From contig LNDV01000016.1 in assembly GCA_001464765.1 (NCBI GenBank), positions 1 to 64,000 on the forward strand: 64,000 nt of DNA, read 5' to 3'. Numbering within the stretch: position 1 is the first letter of the stretch; every line of letters starts with the position of its first letter. The stretch is from Betaproteobacteria bacterium Ga0077526. Its GTDB lineage: Bacteria > Pseudomonadota > Gammaproteobacteria > Burkholderiales > Ga0077523. This document shows positions 8,106 through 17,829 of this stretch, piece by piece. The notes under the pieces were generated by a model. It did no database searches. It worked only from the letters and a program-made list of their open reading frames with translations, and was not told the DNA's origin. Position numbers and translations under genes: made by a program.

Positions 8106-10187
8106 TTGGGAACCGACGACCTGCGCCCCCTTTCCCGCAAGACCGTGAAGGCGGTCTGCCCCCACGACTGCCCCGACACCTGTGCCATGGATATCACGGT
8201 AGAGAACGGGACCGCCGTTGCCGTCCGCGGCGGCGACATGCCCTTTACCGAGAGCGCGCTCTGCACGAAGGTCGCGCGTTACCTCGACCGGGTCTATGCA
8301 CCGGACCGCGTCCTGCATCCGCTTCGACGCGTGGGCCCGAAGGGTCCGGGCCAGGGTCGGTGGGAGCGCATCGGCTGGGATGAGGCGATCGACACGATCA
8401 CATCGCGATTCCGAGCTATCGCCGCCGAGGACCCGCAGGGCATCCTGCCCTACAGCTACGCGGGCACCATGGGGCTGGTGAGCTATGCGTCCATGGACCG
8501 CCGGTTCTTCCATCGCCTCGGCGCGTCGCTGCTCGAGCGCACGATATGCTCGTCGGCAGGCAGCGCCGGGATCGCCCTGACGCTCGGCGGTTCCGTCGGC
8601 ATGGACCCTGAGCAGGTCACGGATGCGAAGCTGATCGTGATCTGGGGCTCCAACCCGATCGTCTCGAATCTCCATTTCTGGACCCGCTGCCAGGAGGCGA
8701 AGCGGCGGGGCGCGAAGCTCATCTCGATCGATCCGTGGCGCAATGCCACAGCGCAGAAGTGCCACCAGTGGATCGGCATCATGCCGGGCACCGATGCGGC
8801 CTTCGCGCTGGCGGTCATGCACGTGATCGTGAAGGAAGGTCGCCACGACGCCGAGTACGTCGCGAAGCACACACTGGGTTTCGACGCGCTCCGCGAGCGG
8901 ATCGCCGAGTGGCCGCCGGAACGCGCCGCCGCCGTGTGCGGCGTGGATGCAGAGGTGATCGTGGCGTTCGCGCGCGAGTACGCATCGGCGAAGCCGGCCG
9001 CGATCCGCATCAACTACGGACTCCAGCGGCACTACGGCGGCGGCATGGCCGTGCGGACGGTCACCTGCCTTCCGGCGCTCACCGGCGCCTGGCGCGAGCC
9101 GGCGGGCGGCATCCTGCTCGGCACCTCGGGCTTCTACGGGCTCGACCACAACGCGCTCGAGCGCCCGGATCTCATCCGCGGGGATCCGCGCAAGATCAAC
9201 ATGTGCGCGGTCGGTGATGCTCTGCTGGAAGCGGATCCTCCCGTGCGCGCCGTGTACGTGTACAACTCCAATCCGGTGGCAGTGGCGCCGGATTCTGCGA
9301 AGGTGGCGAAGGGGTTCGCGCGGGAAGATCTCTTCACCGTGGTCCACGACGTGTTCCTCACGGACACCTGCGACTACGCCGACATCGTCCTGCCGGCCAC
9401 GACCCAGCTGGAGCAATTCGACGTGCACAAGAGCTATGGTCATCTCTACGTGCTCGCCAACAATCCGGCCATCGCCCCGCAGGGAGAATCGAAGCCCAAC
9501 GCCGAAGTGTTCCGGCTGCTCGCGAAGGGGATGGGGTTTACCGAGCCTTGCTTCTCCGACGACGACGAGACGATTGCTCGTCAGGCTCTCGGGCTGAAGC
9601 ACCCCAACATGGAAGGCATCTCGTGGGATTCGCTCAAGGAGAAAGGCTGGCAGCGACTGGCGGTTCCGCAGCGCTGGGCGCCCTTCGCCGAAGGCAACTT
9701 CCCGACGCCGTCCGGCAAGTGCGAGTTCTACAGCGAACGCGCAAAGCTCATGGGGCTCGACCCTCTGCCCACGTACACACCGCCCATCGAGAACCCCCAG
9801 TCCAATCCCGATCTGGCCCGCCGCTATCCGCTCGCGATGATCTCGCCCCCGGCGCGGCACTTCCTCAACACGACGTTCGCGAACCTCGCATTCGCACGTG
9901 CCGTGGACAAGGACCCGCGGCTGGAGATCCATCCGGATGACGCGACAGCACGCGGCATTGCCGACGGGGAAACCGTGAGGGTGTACAACGACCGCGGTAG
10001 CCTGCAACTGGTCGCACGCGTGACGCCGGACGCCCGTGCCGGCGTGGTGGTGGCCCAGTCGATCTGGTGGAAGAAGCTGTCGCCGGACGGACGCAACGCC
10101 AACGAGGTCACGTCGCAGGCGCTCACGGACATCGGCCGTGGCGCCACCTTCTACGACTGCCTGGTGGAAGTCGGCCGCGCGGACTGA
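8106..10187 (+). CDS. Molybdopterin-dependent oxidoreductase (stand-alone, cytoplasmic)
   Basis: A 693-residue member of the molybdopterin oxidoreductase (DMSO reductase) family. The N-terminus carries CPHDCPDTC followed by ALCTK, the four-cysteine 4Fe-4S site; catalytic Mo-cofactor domains follow, and the C-terminal molydopterin-dinucleotide domain includes NEVTSQALTDIGRG. There is no Tat signal, so it is probably cytoplasmic, and no electron-transfer or membrane subunit lies nearby. The TTG start is set by a GGAGA six bases upstream and by the family opening. The substrate cannot be predicted. A 716-residue paralogue lies at 48725. It converges on the transglutaminase gene with a 9-base gap. 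Confidence 0.9.
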   Translation: MGTDDLRPLSRKTVKAVCPHDCPDTCAMDITVENGTAVAVRGGDMPFTESALCTKVARYLDRVYAPDRVLHPLRRVGPKGPGQGRWERIGWDEAIDTITSRFRAIAAEDPQGILPYSYAGTMGLVSYASMDRRFFHRLGASLLERTICSSAGSAGIALTLGGSVGMDPEQVTDAKLIVIWGSNPIVSNLHFWTRCQEAKRRGAKLISIDPWRNATAQKCHQWIGIMPGTDAAFALAVMHVIVKEGRHDAEYVAKHTLGFDALRERIAEWPPERAAAVCGVDAEVIVAFAREYASAKPAAIRINYGLQRHYGGGMAVRTVTCLPALTGAWREPAGGILLGTSGFYGLDHNALERPDLIRGDPRKINMCAVGDALLEADPPVRAVYVYNSNPVAVAPDSAKVAKGFAREDLFTVVHDVFLTDTCDYADIVLPATTQLEQFDVHKSYGHLYVLANNPAIAPQGESKPNAEVFRLLAKGMGFTEPCFSDDDETIARQALGLKHPNMEGISWDSLKEKGWQRLAVPQRWAPFAEGNFPTPSGKCEFYSERAKLMGLDPLPTYTPPIENPQSNPDLARRYPLAMISPPARHFLNTTFANLAFARAVDKDPRLEIHPDDATARGIADGETVRVYNDRGSLQLVARVTPDARAGVVVAQSIWWKKLSPDGRNANEVTSQALTDIGRGATFYDCLVEVGRAD

Positions 10188-10196
10188 CGCCCCGCC

Positions 10197-13100
10197 CTAC
10201 TGCTGCTGCACCTGCTGCATGGCCTGAGGCGCAGAAGGCGGGGCGGAGACACCGTGATCCGGCCGACGGCGCAGATCGAGCGTGAGCGGGAAGTTCGCGC
10301 TGGCAATCTCGGGCCGGTACGGCATGGGGCCCGGTGTGTGTCCCATCGCCTGGAATCGTGCAACGCGGCGGGCCTCGGCCTCATTCGCGTTGACCGGGAA
10401 GCGCTGATAGTTGCGACCGCCGGGGTGCATCACGTGATAGGTGCAACCACCCAGGGCGCGACCGCTCCACGTGTCGTAGAGATCAAAGACCAGCGGCGTA
10501 TGCACGGCGATGGTCGGATGCAGCGCGGCCGGCGGCTGCCAGGCCTTGTAGCGAACCCCCGCCACGAACTCGCCGCGCACGCCCGTGGCAGTGAGTGGCA
10601 CCGGACGCCCATTGCAGAGCAGCGCAAAGCGGTTGCCGTGAAGATGCCGAACCTTGACCTGCACGCGCTCCACCGAGGAATCCACGTAGCGGGTCGTTCC
10701 GCCGGCGGCCTGTTCCTCGCCGAGCACGTGCCAGGGCTCCAGCGCCTGACGCAGTTCGATCTCGATGCCCTGGTATTGCACCGTGCCGTAGCGGGGAAAG
10801 CGGAACTCGAAGTACGGCGCAAACCACTCTGCTTCAAACGCATAGCCCGCCTGGGAGAGATCGGCGAGCACGTCGTTCATGTCCTGCGCCACGAAATGCG
10901 GCAGCAGGAACCGGTCGTGCAGACTAGTGCCCCATTCGACCAGGCCACCCTCGAACGGGGTCTTCCAGAACCGCGCCACAAGCGCCCGCAACAGCAGCAT
11001 CTGCAGGACGCTCATCTGCCAGTGCGGCGGCATCTCGAAGGCCCGGAACTCCAGCAGCCCGAGGCGCCCCGTCGGACCATCAGGCGAATAGAGCTTGTCG
11101 ATGGAGAACTCGGCGCGATGCGTGTTGCCGGTGACGTCCGTGAGGATGTGGCGCAGAAGCCTGTCGACCAGCCAGGGCTCCGGGACTTCCTTGCCGGCCT
11201 CGGCGAGTCTCGCCATCTCGTCGAAGGCGATGCCCAGTTCGTAAAGGCTGTCGTCGCGGGCCTCGTCCACGCGCGGCGCCTGACTCGTCGGGCCGATGAA
11301 CATCCCCGAGAACAGATACGACAGTGCCGGATGGTTCTGCCAGTAGGCGATCAGGCTGCGCAGAAGATCGGGGCGGCGCAGCAGCGGGCTGTCCGCCGGC
11401 GTAGGGCCGCCTAGGGTCACGTGGTTGCCACCGCCCGTACCTGTGTGGCGACCGTCCAGCATGAACTTCTCGGTGGAAAGCCGGGTCTGGCGGGCTTCCT
11501 CGTATAGCGTTCGCGTGTTGGCAACCAGCGTCTGCCAGTTGGACGCCGGATGCACGTTAACTTCGATCACGCCCGGGTCCGGCGTCACGAACAGCCGCTC
11601 CAGGCGCGGATCGGGCGGCGGCAGGTAGCCTTCGATGCGAACGGGAATGCCGGTCTTCGCCGCGGTGGTCTCCACGATGTTCACGAGCGCGACGTATTCC
11701 TCGAGCGTCGTGAGCGGCGGGAAGAATACGTGCAGCCGGCCCTCGCGCACTTCCACACACAAGGCGGTCTTGATGACGCGGCGGCCCTCAGGACCCGGCG
11801 CAACAGCGGCCGTCCTGGGTTCGGCAGGCTTCACTCCGGACGGCAACGGCAGTCGCTCGGCGAACGGATCGGGATGGACGATCGGTTCCTCGTCCTCGGG
11901 CGCCTGCCACGGCAGCGACGCCAGGGGCAGCCGGTAGCCGATGGAAGAATCTCCGGACAGCAGGTACAGGTGCTCGCGCTTCAACGGCCAGTGGGAACTC
12001 TCCCAAGTGGGCTCCGCCGCGGCCGGCGCACCCTTGACCGCGACCGACTCGAGCGGCAGCACATAGCCGCGCACGTCCCCCAGCTTGCCTTCGCGGAGCT
12101 TGGCGAGTCGGGCACGCACTTCGGGAACACCAAGATCCTGCTTCAGCGGGTCGGCGTTGACCGGCAGGCGCGCTTCGTCGTTGACGGCGTCCCAGACGTC
12201 TTCGTACGCCGGGATCAGGTACTCGGCAGGCACCCCGAGCAACGCACACAGCGTGCGTGCGAACTGCGACGCGTGCGCAGGGTCCGTGTCGACCTTCCGG
12301 TCTGCTGCAAGCAGGTTGCGATCACGCCAAAGCGGCACGCCGTCCTTGCGCCAGAGGATGCCGAGGGACCAGCGCGGCAACGGCTCGCCCGGGTACCACT
12401 TGCCCTGGCCGTGATAGAGCATGGAGTCCGGCGCGAATCGCTCCTGAAGCCGCGTCTGCAGTTCGCCCGCCATGACCCGCTTGCGCTCGCCCAGCGCGGT
12501 GAAGTTCCATTCCACGCCGTCCATGTCGTCCGCGGCGATGAACGTGGGTTCGCCGCCCATGGTGAGGCGGACATCCCACGCTTCGAGCTGCTTGTCGACC
12601 TTGTCGCCCAGGGCGAGCACCCTCTCCCACTGAGGTTCCGTGAAGGGCTTCGTGACGCGCGGGTCCTCGTGGACTCGCGTGACTTCCATGCGAACGGAGA
12701 ATTCGGTCTCGCACGGATCGAGCAGACCCGTGACAGGTGCAGCACTGGAGGGCAGCGCCGTGGCGGCCAGCGGAATATGCCCTTCCCCGGCCAGCAGTCC
12801 GGACGTCGGATCGAGCCCGACCCATCCTGCTCCGGGAAGGAAGACTTCGGCCCAGGCGTGAAGATCGGTGAAGTCCTTCTCCGGGCCGGCAGGACCGTCG
12901 AGCGGTCTTACATCCGCCGTGAGCTGGACGAGATACCCGGAAACGAAACGGGCCGCGAGCCCGAGATGACGCAGGATGTGGACGAGGAGCCAGCCAGAGT
13001 CCCGGCAGGAACCGGAGCCCTTCTCGAGAGTCTCCTCCGGCGTCTGTACGCCGGGCTCCATGCGCACGATGTAGCTCACGGCGTGCTGGAGGCGCTGGTT

Positions 13101-13556
13101 GAGGTCCACCAGCATGTCGACGGTGACCACGTCTCCCACCAGGCGCTCGCGACGGAACTTGTCCAGCCACGCCTGGACGCGGGGCGTCAGCGGATCGCAC
13201 TCCAGGAACGGCGCGAGCTCCCGCCGCATGCCGTCCGGATAGGCAAACGGAAAACTCTCGGCGTAGGCCTCGAGGAAGAAGTCGAACGGGTTGATCACGG
13301 TCATGTCCGCGACCAGATCGATCACGATCTTCAACTCGCGCGTCTTCTCCGGAAACACGAGCCGCGCGAGGAAGTTGCCGTACGGGTCCTGCTGCCAGTT
13401 GATGAAGTGCTTCCCCGGTGTCACCCGCAGCGAATAGCTTTCGATGGGGGTCCGGCAGTGCGCCGCGGGCCGCAGCCGTATCTCCTGCGGACCGAGGTTG
13501 ATGGAGCGATCGTAGCGGTAGACAGTCTCGTGGTAGAGCGCGATACGGATGGTCAT
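10197..13556 (-). CDS. Transglutaminase-like protein with DUF2126 domain
   Basis: A 1119-residue protein, the usual length for this fusion. The N-terminus is a bacterial transglutaminase N domain, followed by a papain-fold core with an intact triad: Cys184 (GSGSCRDSG), His233 (DLHAWAEVF) and Asp249 (VGLDPTSG). Residues from roughly 300 to the end are the DUF2126 region, including the motif LDGRHTGTGGGNHVTLGG. It is the last gene of the operon that starts with the ATP-grasp protein at 16816. In related operons the family is thought to cleave or form amide bonds in a peptide made by the ATP-grasp enzyme; that role is inferred. It starts 17 bases after the peptidase gene. Confidence 0.93.
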   Translation of the reverse strand: MTIRIALYHETVYRYDRSINLGPQEIRLRPAAHCRTPIESYSLRVTPGKHFINWQQDPYGNFLARLVFPEKTRELKIVIDLVADMTVINPFDFFLEAYAESFPFAYPDGMRRELAPFLECDPLTPRVQAWLDKFRRERLVGDVVTVDMLVDLNQRLQHAVSYIVRMEPGVQTPEETLEKGSGSCRDSGWLLVHILRHLGLAARFVSGYLVQLTADVRPLDGPAGPEKDFTDLHAWAEVFLPGAGWVGLDPTSGLLAGEGHIPLAATALPSSAAPVTGLLDPCETEFSVRMEVTRVHEDPRVTKPFTEPQWERVLALGDKVDKQLEAWDVRLTMGGEPTFIAADDMDGVEWNFTALGERKRVMAGELQTRLQERFAPDSMLYHGQGKWYPGEPLPRWSLGILWRKDGVPLWRDRNLLAADRKVDTDPAHASQFARTLCALLGVPAEYLIPAYEDVWDAVNDEARLPVNADPLKQDLGVPEVRARLAKLREGKLGDVRGYVLPLESVAVKGAPAAAEPTWESSHWPLKREHLYLLSGDSSIGYRLPLASLPWQAPEDEEPIVHPDPFAERLPLPSGVKPAEPRTAAVAPGPEGRRVIKTALCVEVREGRLHVFFPPLTTLEEYVALVNIVETTAAKTGIPVRIEGYLPPPDPRLERLFVTPDPGVIEVNVHPASNWQTLVANTRTLYEEARQTRLSTEKFMLDGRHTGTGGGNHVTLGGPTPADSPLLRRPDLLRSLIAYWQNHPALSYLFSGMFIGPTSQAPRVDEARDDSLYELGIAFDEMARLAEAGKEVPEPWLVDRLLRHILTDVTGNTHRAEFSIDKLYSPDGPTGRLGLLEFRAFEMPPHWQMSVLQMLLLRALVARFWKTPFEGGLVEWGTSLHDRFLLPHFVAQDMNDVLADLSQAGYAFEAEWFAPYFEFRFPRYGTVQYQGIEIELRQALEPWHVLGEEQAAGGTTRYVDSSVERVQVKVRHLHGNRFALLCNGRPVPLTATGVRGEFVAGVRYKAWQPPAALHPTIAVHTPLVFDLYDTWSGRALGGCTYHVMHPGGRNYQRFPVNANEAEARRVARFQAMGHTPGPMPYRPEIASANFPLTLDLRRRPDHGVSAPPSAPQAMQQVQQQ

Positions 13557-13573
13557 CGGGAGCGCGAGCGCCT

Positions 13574-14308
13574 TCAGGAAAGCCAGTCTGGGTTGGGCAG
13601 TTCGCCGAACACGCGCCGCAGACCGCCACCCCAGCCCTGCCGCAGCATCGTGAAATAAGGGTCACCCTCGACGATTCGCTTGTGCACACCCACGCGCAGC
13701 GACTCGCGCGGGTACCAAAGCAGCTCGATGGGCAGCCCCACGGAGATGTTCGAACGGATGGTCGAATCGAAGGAGATCAGCACGGACTTCGCCGCCTCGG
13801 CCACCGGCGTCGCGCTGGTGACGACGCGGTCGATGACCGGCTTGCCGTACTTCGACTCGCCGATCTGGAAGTACAGCGTCTCGGGCGTCGCTTCGATGAA
13901 GTTGCCCTGCGAATAGATGTTGAACAGGCGCGGCGGCTCCCCGGCGATCTGCCCGCCGAGAATCAGGTTCGCCGCGAAGTCGATATTGCTCTGCATCAGG
14001 TGGGGTCCGTCACGGCGCTGAATCTCGCGCAGGGCGTCGCCCACCATGCAGGCCACGTCGTAGAGACTGCGGGCGGTCCAGATGGTTTCCTTCCCGGGTT
14101 CCGCGTGCGCGTGACGATCGAGGATGTTGACCACCCCCTGGGTCACCGCGAGGTTGCCCGAGCTGAGGAGAACCATCACCCGGTCGTCCTTCCGCTCGAA
14201 GACCTTCATCTTGCTGAAGGTGGCAATGTGGTCGACGCCGGCATTGGTGCGGGAGTCCGAGGCGAACAACATTCCGGAATCCAGAAGCAGTGCTACGCAA
14301 TAAGTCAC
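13574..14308 (-). CDS. Proteasome-type peptidase Anbu (bacterial proteasome homologue)
   Basis: A 244-residue N-terminal-nucleophile hydrolase related to HslV and the proteasome beta subunit. It begins MTYCVALLLDSGMLFASDSR; removal of Met would expose Thr2 as nucleophile, and Asp/Ser of the following DSR motif fit the family active site. Anbu forms open helical or ring assemblies in studied species. Genomic association of Anbu with circularly permuted ATP-grasp, alpha-E and transglutaminase genes is well established, and all four are present here in one operon. Substrate and partner ATPase are unknown; no unfoldase gene is adjacent. Confidence 0.92.
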   Translation of the reverse strand: MTYCVALLLDSGMLFASDSRTNAGVDHIATFSKMKVFERKDDRVMVLLSSGNLAVTQGVVNILDRHAHAEPGKETIWTARSLYDVACMVGDALREIQRRDGPHLMQSNIDFAANLILGGQIAGEPPRLFNIYSQGNFIEATPETLYFQIGESKYGKPVIDRVVTSATPVAEAAKSVLISFDSTIRSNISVGLPIELLWYPRESLRVGVHKRIVEGDPYFTMLRQGWGGGLRRVFGELPNPDWLS

Positions 14309-14367
14309 GATCCGTCCTTGGCATGGTCTTGTAGTGATGCTGCCGAGGAAGCTCCCCGGCGCGGGCG

Positions 14368-15327
14368 TCAGGCACTGACGGGACCCGCGCGCTCGGAAAA
14401 GAAGGCTCTGTTGATCTCGGCGCCCAACTGCCCGGTCCTGCGGAGGAAATCCGTCAGGTATTCGTGCAGCCCAGCCCCGAAAATAGCATCCATCCGGCCA
14501 TAGTGCAGAGCAGCGTGCATCTCCCCTGCGAGCCGAAGGGCTTCATCGGGATCCTCGCCGACCAGCTTGCGGAGGATGTCGTAGCTCTCGTTCATGCAGG
14601 CGTGCAGGCTGCGCGGCATGTCCTCGCGAAGGATCAGCAACTCCGCCACACGCAGGGGCGTGATCACGTCACGGTAGACCTTCCGGTAGGACTCGAAGGC
14701 GGACACCGATCGCAGGACGGCCGCCCACTGGTAGTAGTCGACGGCGCCACCTACGTCTTCCACACGCGGCAGCAGGACGTGGTACTTCACATCGAGGATG
14801 CGCGCGGTGTTGTCCGCGCGCTCGAGGAAGGTACCCAGACGATTGAACTGGAAAGCCTCGTCCTGAAGCATCGTGCCGACGGTAACGCCGCGGAACAGAT
14901 GGGAGCGTTCCTTCACCCACTCGAAGAACTCGTGGATGCGGTCGGAGGTGACGCGCTCCTCGGCGACGCGCTGCATCTCGAGCCACGTGCCGTTGATCAC
15001 CTCCCACATCTCGGACGTGAGACTGCCACGAACGGCCCGGGCGTTTTCCCGGGCTTCCCGCGCGCAGGAGTAGATGCTCGAGGAATTGTCGGGATCGAGC
15101 ACCATGTAGCGCAGGACGCCGGCGGCATTCACTTGGCTGTACCGGCCACCGAAGGGATAGAGCGTCCCCGTGATGTTGAGCGGCGCGAACCATTCCTGGT
15201 CGGCGAGCCGCGGCTCCTTCGGCACGAGCGACATGCGATAGGTGACATCGAGCATGCGGGCCGTGTTCTCGGCGCGCTCGACGTAGCGAGCCATCCAGTA
15301 GAGGTTGTTGGCGGTGCGGCTCAGCAT
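14368..15327 (-). CDS. Alpha-E domain protein (DUF403)
   Basis: A 319-residue all-helical protein starting MLSRTANNLYWMARYVERAE, the signature of alpha-E (DUF403) proteins. Conserved ERADNTARILDVKYHVLLPR lies mid-chain. The family accompanies circularly permuted ATP-grasp enzymes and is thought to assist a peptide-ligase pathway, but its activity is not known. It lies between the ATP-grasp gene (46 bases upstream) and anbu (59 bases downstream) on the same strand. Confidence 0.93.
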   Translation of the reverse strand: MLSRTANNLYWMARYVERAENTARMLDVTYRMSLVPKEPRLADQEWFAPLNITGTLYPFGGRYSQVNAAGVLRYMVLDPDNSSSIYSCAREARENARAVRGSLTSEMWEVINGTWLEMQRVAEERVTSDRIHEFFEWVKERSHLFRGVTVGTMLQDEAFQFNRLGTFLERADNTARILDVKYHVLLPRVEDVGGAVDYYQWAAVLRSVSAFESYRKVYRDVITPLRVAELLILREDMPRSLHACMNESYDILRKLVGEDPDEALRLAGEMHAALHYGRMDAIFGAGLHEYLTDFLRRTGQLGAEINRAFFSERAGPVSA

Positions 15328-15373
15328 GGCAGACGATCGGGGAGGAGATCGGCGAAGAAAGTGTTTCGGTACG

Positions 15374-16816
15374 TCATTCGAGCACCCACGTGTCCTTGGT
15401 ACCCCCGCCCTGGGAGGAATTGACCACCAGGGAACCTTCGCGCAGAGCGACGCGGGTAAGTCCGCCCGGACACATCACGATCTCCTTGCCGGAGAGGACG
15501 AAGGGGCGCAGATCGATGTGGCGGGGGGCGATGCCCTGATCCACGAAGATCGGGCACGTCGACAGCGAGAGCGTCGGCTGGGCGATGAAGCTTTCCGGGT
15601 TGTCGAGGATGCGCAGGCGATAGGCTTCCCGCTCGCGCTCGGTACTCGTCGGGCCGATCAGCATGCCGTAGCCGCCCGACCCGTGCACTTCCTTCACGAC
15701 GAGTTCGGCGAGGTGCGCGAGCGTGTAGTCGAGGTCTTCGCGCTGGCGCAGCTGGTAGGTCGGCACGTTGTTGAGGATCGGCTCTTCCGACAGGTAGAAG
15801 CGGATCATCTCCGGCACGAACGGGTAGATGGACTTGTCGTCGGCGATGCCGGTGCCCACCGCGTTGCACAGGGCGACCCGGCCGCGGCGATAGGCGTTGA
15901 CGAGACCGGGCACCCCGAGCACCGAATCCGGTCGGAACGCCTTGGGATCGAGGAAGTCGTCGTCGATGCGGCGGTAGATCACATCCACACGCCGCGGGCC
16001 GCGGGTCGTGCGCTTGTAGACGATATCGTCCTCGACGAACAGATCGGCACCCTCGACGAGTTCGATACCCATCTGCTGCGCCAGGAACGCGTGTTCGAAA
16101 TACGCGCTGTTGAACTGGCCGGGCGTGAGCAGCACCACCGAAGGACTTTCGACATGGGCCGGCGCCACGGAGCGCAGCGTGTCCAGCAGCAGATCGGGAT
16201 AGTGCTCTACCGGCGCCACGGATTGCTGTGCGAACAGCTCCGGCATGAGCCGCATCATCATCTTGCGGTTCTCGAGCATGTAAGACACGCCCGAGGGCGT
16301 CCGAAGGTTGTCCTCCAGCACGTAGTACTCGCCCGCGCCGGCCCGGACGAGGTCGATGCCGGCGATGTGCGCGTACGTATTGTTGGGTACGTCGACGTCG
16401 ACCATCTCGGGCCGGTAGAGCTTGTTCTTCAGGACCCGCTCTTCCGGGATGCGCCCGGCACGGAGGATGTCGCGGCCGTGGTAGACATCGTGGAGGAAGG
16501 CATTCAGCGCCTGCACCCTCTGCCGAAGACCGCGCTCCAGCATCTTCCACTCCTCGCCCGGAATGATGTGCGGGAGCATGTCGAAGGGGATCAGACGCTC
16601 GGCGCCGGCTTCCTCGCCATAGACGGCGAAGGTGATGCCGACGCGATGAAACAGCATGTTTGCCGCCTCCCGCATCCGCGTGATCCGTTCGGGCGGGGTG
16701 GATTCGATCCAGCGGGCTAGCGACCCGTAGTGCGGGCGTACCTGCCCGTCGGGCAGGTGCATCGAGTCATAGTGTTTCGAGTAGGGCATGAGCCGCGTCT
16801 GCGGGGGGTTTGGCAT
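15374..16816 (-). CDS. Circularly permuted ATP-grasp type 2 protein
   Basis: A 480-residue protein of the circularly permuted ATP-grasp family (DUF404/DUF407). Recognisable segments include YGEEAGAERLIPFDMLPHII, DVYHGRDILRAGRIPEE, RAGAGEYYVLEDNLRTPSGV and the closing VNSSQGGGTKDTWVLE. Members are predicted to ligate amino acids or peptides, using ATP to make an acyl-phosphate. It is the first gene of the four-gene operon. The 180 bases upstream are unusually AT-rich for this window and are the probable promoter region. Confidence 0.93.
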   Translation of the reverse strand: MPNPPQTRLMPYSKHYDSMHLPDGQVRPHYGSLARWIESTPPERITRMREAANMLFHRVGITFAVYGEEAGAERLIPFDMLPHIIPGEEWKMLERGLRQRVQALNAFLHDVYHGRDILRAGRIPEERVLKNKLYRPEMVDVDVPNNTYAHIAGIDLVRAGAGEYYVLEDNLRTPSGVSYMLENRKMMMRLMPELFAQQSVAPVEHYPDLLLDTLRSVAPAHVESPSVVLLTPGQFNSAYFEHAFLAQQMGIELVEGADLFVEDDIVYKRTTRGPRRVDVIYRRIDDDFLDPKAFRPDSVLGVPGLVNAYRRGRVALCNAVGTGIADDKSIYPFVPEMIRFYLSEEPILNNVPTYQLRQREDLDYTLAHLAELVVKEVHGSGGYGMLIGPTSTEREREAYRLRILDNPESFIAQPTLSLSTCPIFVDQGIAPRHIDLRPFVLSGKEIVMCPGGLTRVALREGSLVVNSSQGGGTKDTWVLE

Positions 16817-16999
16817 CAGGTTGCACCTCTCTGGCGCAACCCATGTGCCATGCGCGGATATACCCTCAAAATCCTGTTTTCTTGAATTTTTTTCTCTCCC
16901 GCCTCGAATGCGTCACACGAGAACGCACCACGAGTGTGCGCCCTTCGGGGCGTGCGCACCACTTCGAACGACGTGGTGAAGGGTGGCAGGCGGATACGT

Positions 17000-17578
17000 T
17001 CAGGCAGCCAGCCGTCCGGTCACGCGCACCACGTCGGCGGCGAGCCCCTGGAGCGCACCCGCAAGCTTCTCGTCCTTGAGTTGTCCCTGTGGATCGAACG
17101 CCTCGTGGGCTCTCGGCACGCCGACGCGCCGGGCGAGCACCGTGGTGCCGAGTTGCATCAGGACATGGCGCACCATGTCCATGGACCGCAGCGTCGCGAA
17201 TTGCCCTGGGGTTGCCCCGCACAGACCCGCGATCTTTCCTTCGTAGGGCACCGCGCCGGACTCCCCGCCGTCCTGGCGGGAGATCCAGTCGAGCGTGTTC
17301 TTCAGTACGGCCGTGATCGCGCCGTTGTATTCCGGACACGCGATGATGAGCCCCTGGTGCGCCTTGAACAGCGTCTTGAGTTTCCGCGCGTTCTCGGGCA
17401 CGCCCTCGGCCGCCTCGATATCCCCGTCATAGAGCGGCATCGCATAGTCGCGCAGATCGATGAAGGTGGCTTCACCTCCGGCCGCACGCACGCCATCGGC
17501 AGCCAGCCTGGCCAGTTGCTTGTTGAGGGAGGCCGTACGGAGACTGCCGGCGAACACGAGAATACGGGGCGTCGTCAT
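17000..17578 (-). CDS. NADPH-dependent FMN reductase
   Basis: A 192-residue flavodoxin-fold protein. It starts MTTPRILVFAGSLRTASLNK, where GSLR.xS.N binds the FMN phosphate, and contains CPEYNGAITAVLKNTLDW, the second flavin-contacting motif of the family (ArsH/ChrR/azoreductase-like). Likely activity is two-electron reduction of quinones, chromate or azo dyes by NAD(P)H; the natural substrate is unknown. The start at 17578 is chosen by homology with the family N-terminus. It is divergent from larA with 251 bases between the starts and no obvious operator. Confidence 0.9.
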   Translation of the reverse strand: MTTPRILVFAGSLRTASLNKQLARLAADGVRAAGGEATFIDLRDYAMPLYDGDIEAAEGVPENARKLKTLFKAHQGLIIACPEYNGAITAVLKNTLDWISRQDGGESGAVPYEGKIAGLCGATPGQFATLRSMDMVRHVLMQLGTTVLARRVGVPRAHEAFDPQGQLKDEKLAGALQGLAADVVRVTGRLAA

Positions 17579-17829
17579 GGGGAGGGATGTCCGAAGTCGA
17601 GGGCCTTGCACAGTAGCACCTGCGGTCCTTCCTCAAGGGCGTGATTGCGCTGAACGGACGCTCCGGCGGCGCCGGGATCCACCAGTCGCGGTGCTATATT
17701 TCCGCGCCATGCGGGTACGCTCTTCCTTGGAGAACGTGCCAGGCTGCCCCGCCCGCCTCGACACAGGTCGACGCCGCTCCCTCTAAACCAGGAGATCCGC
17801 CCGCGATCTCCCCCATGGCAGGTGACATC

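Noticed and set aside
7938..10007. 689-codon open frame on the minus strand
   Set aside because: Antisense to the molybdopterin oxidoreductase and without domain features.
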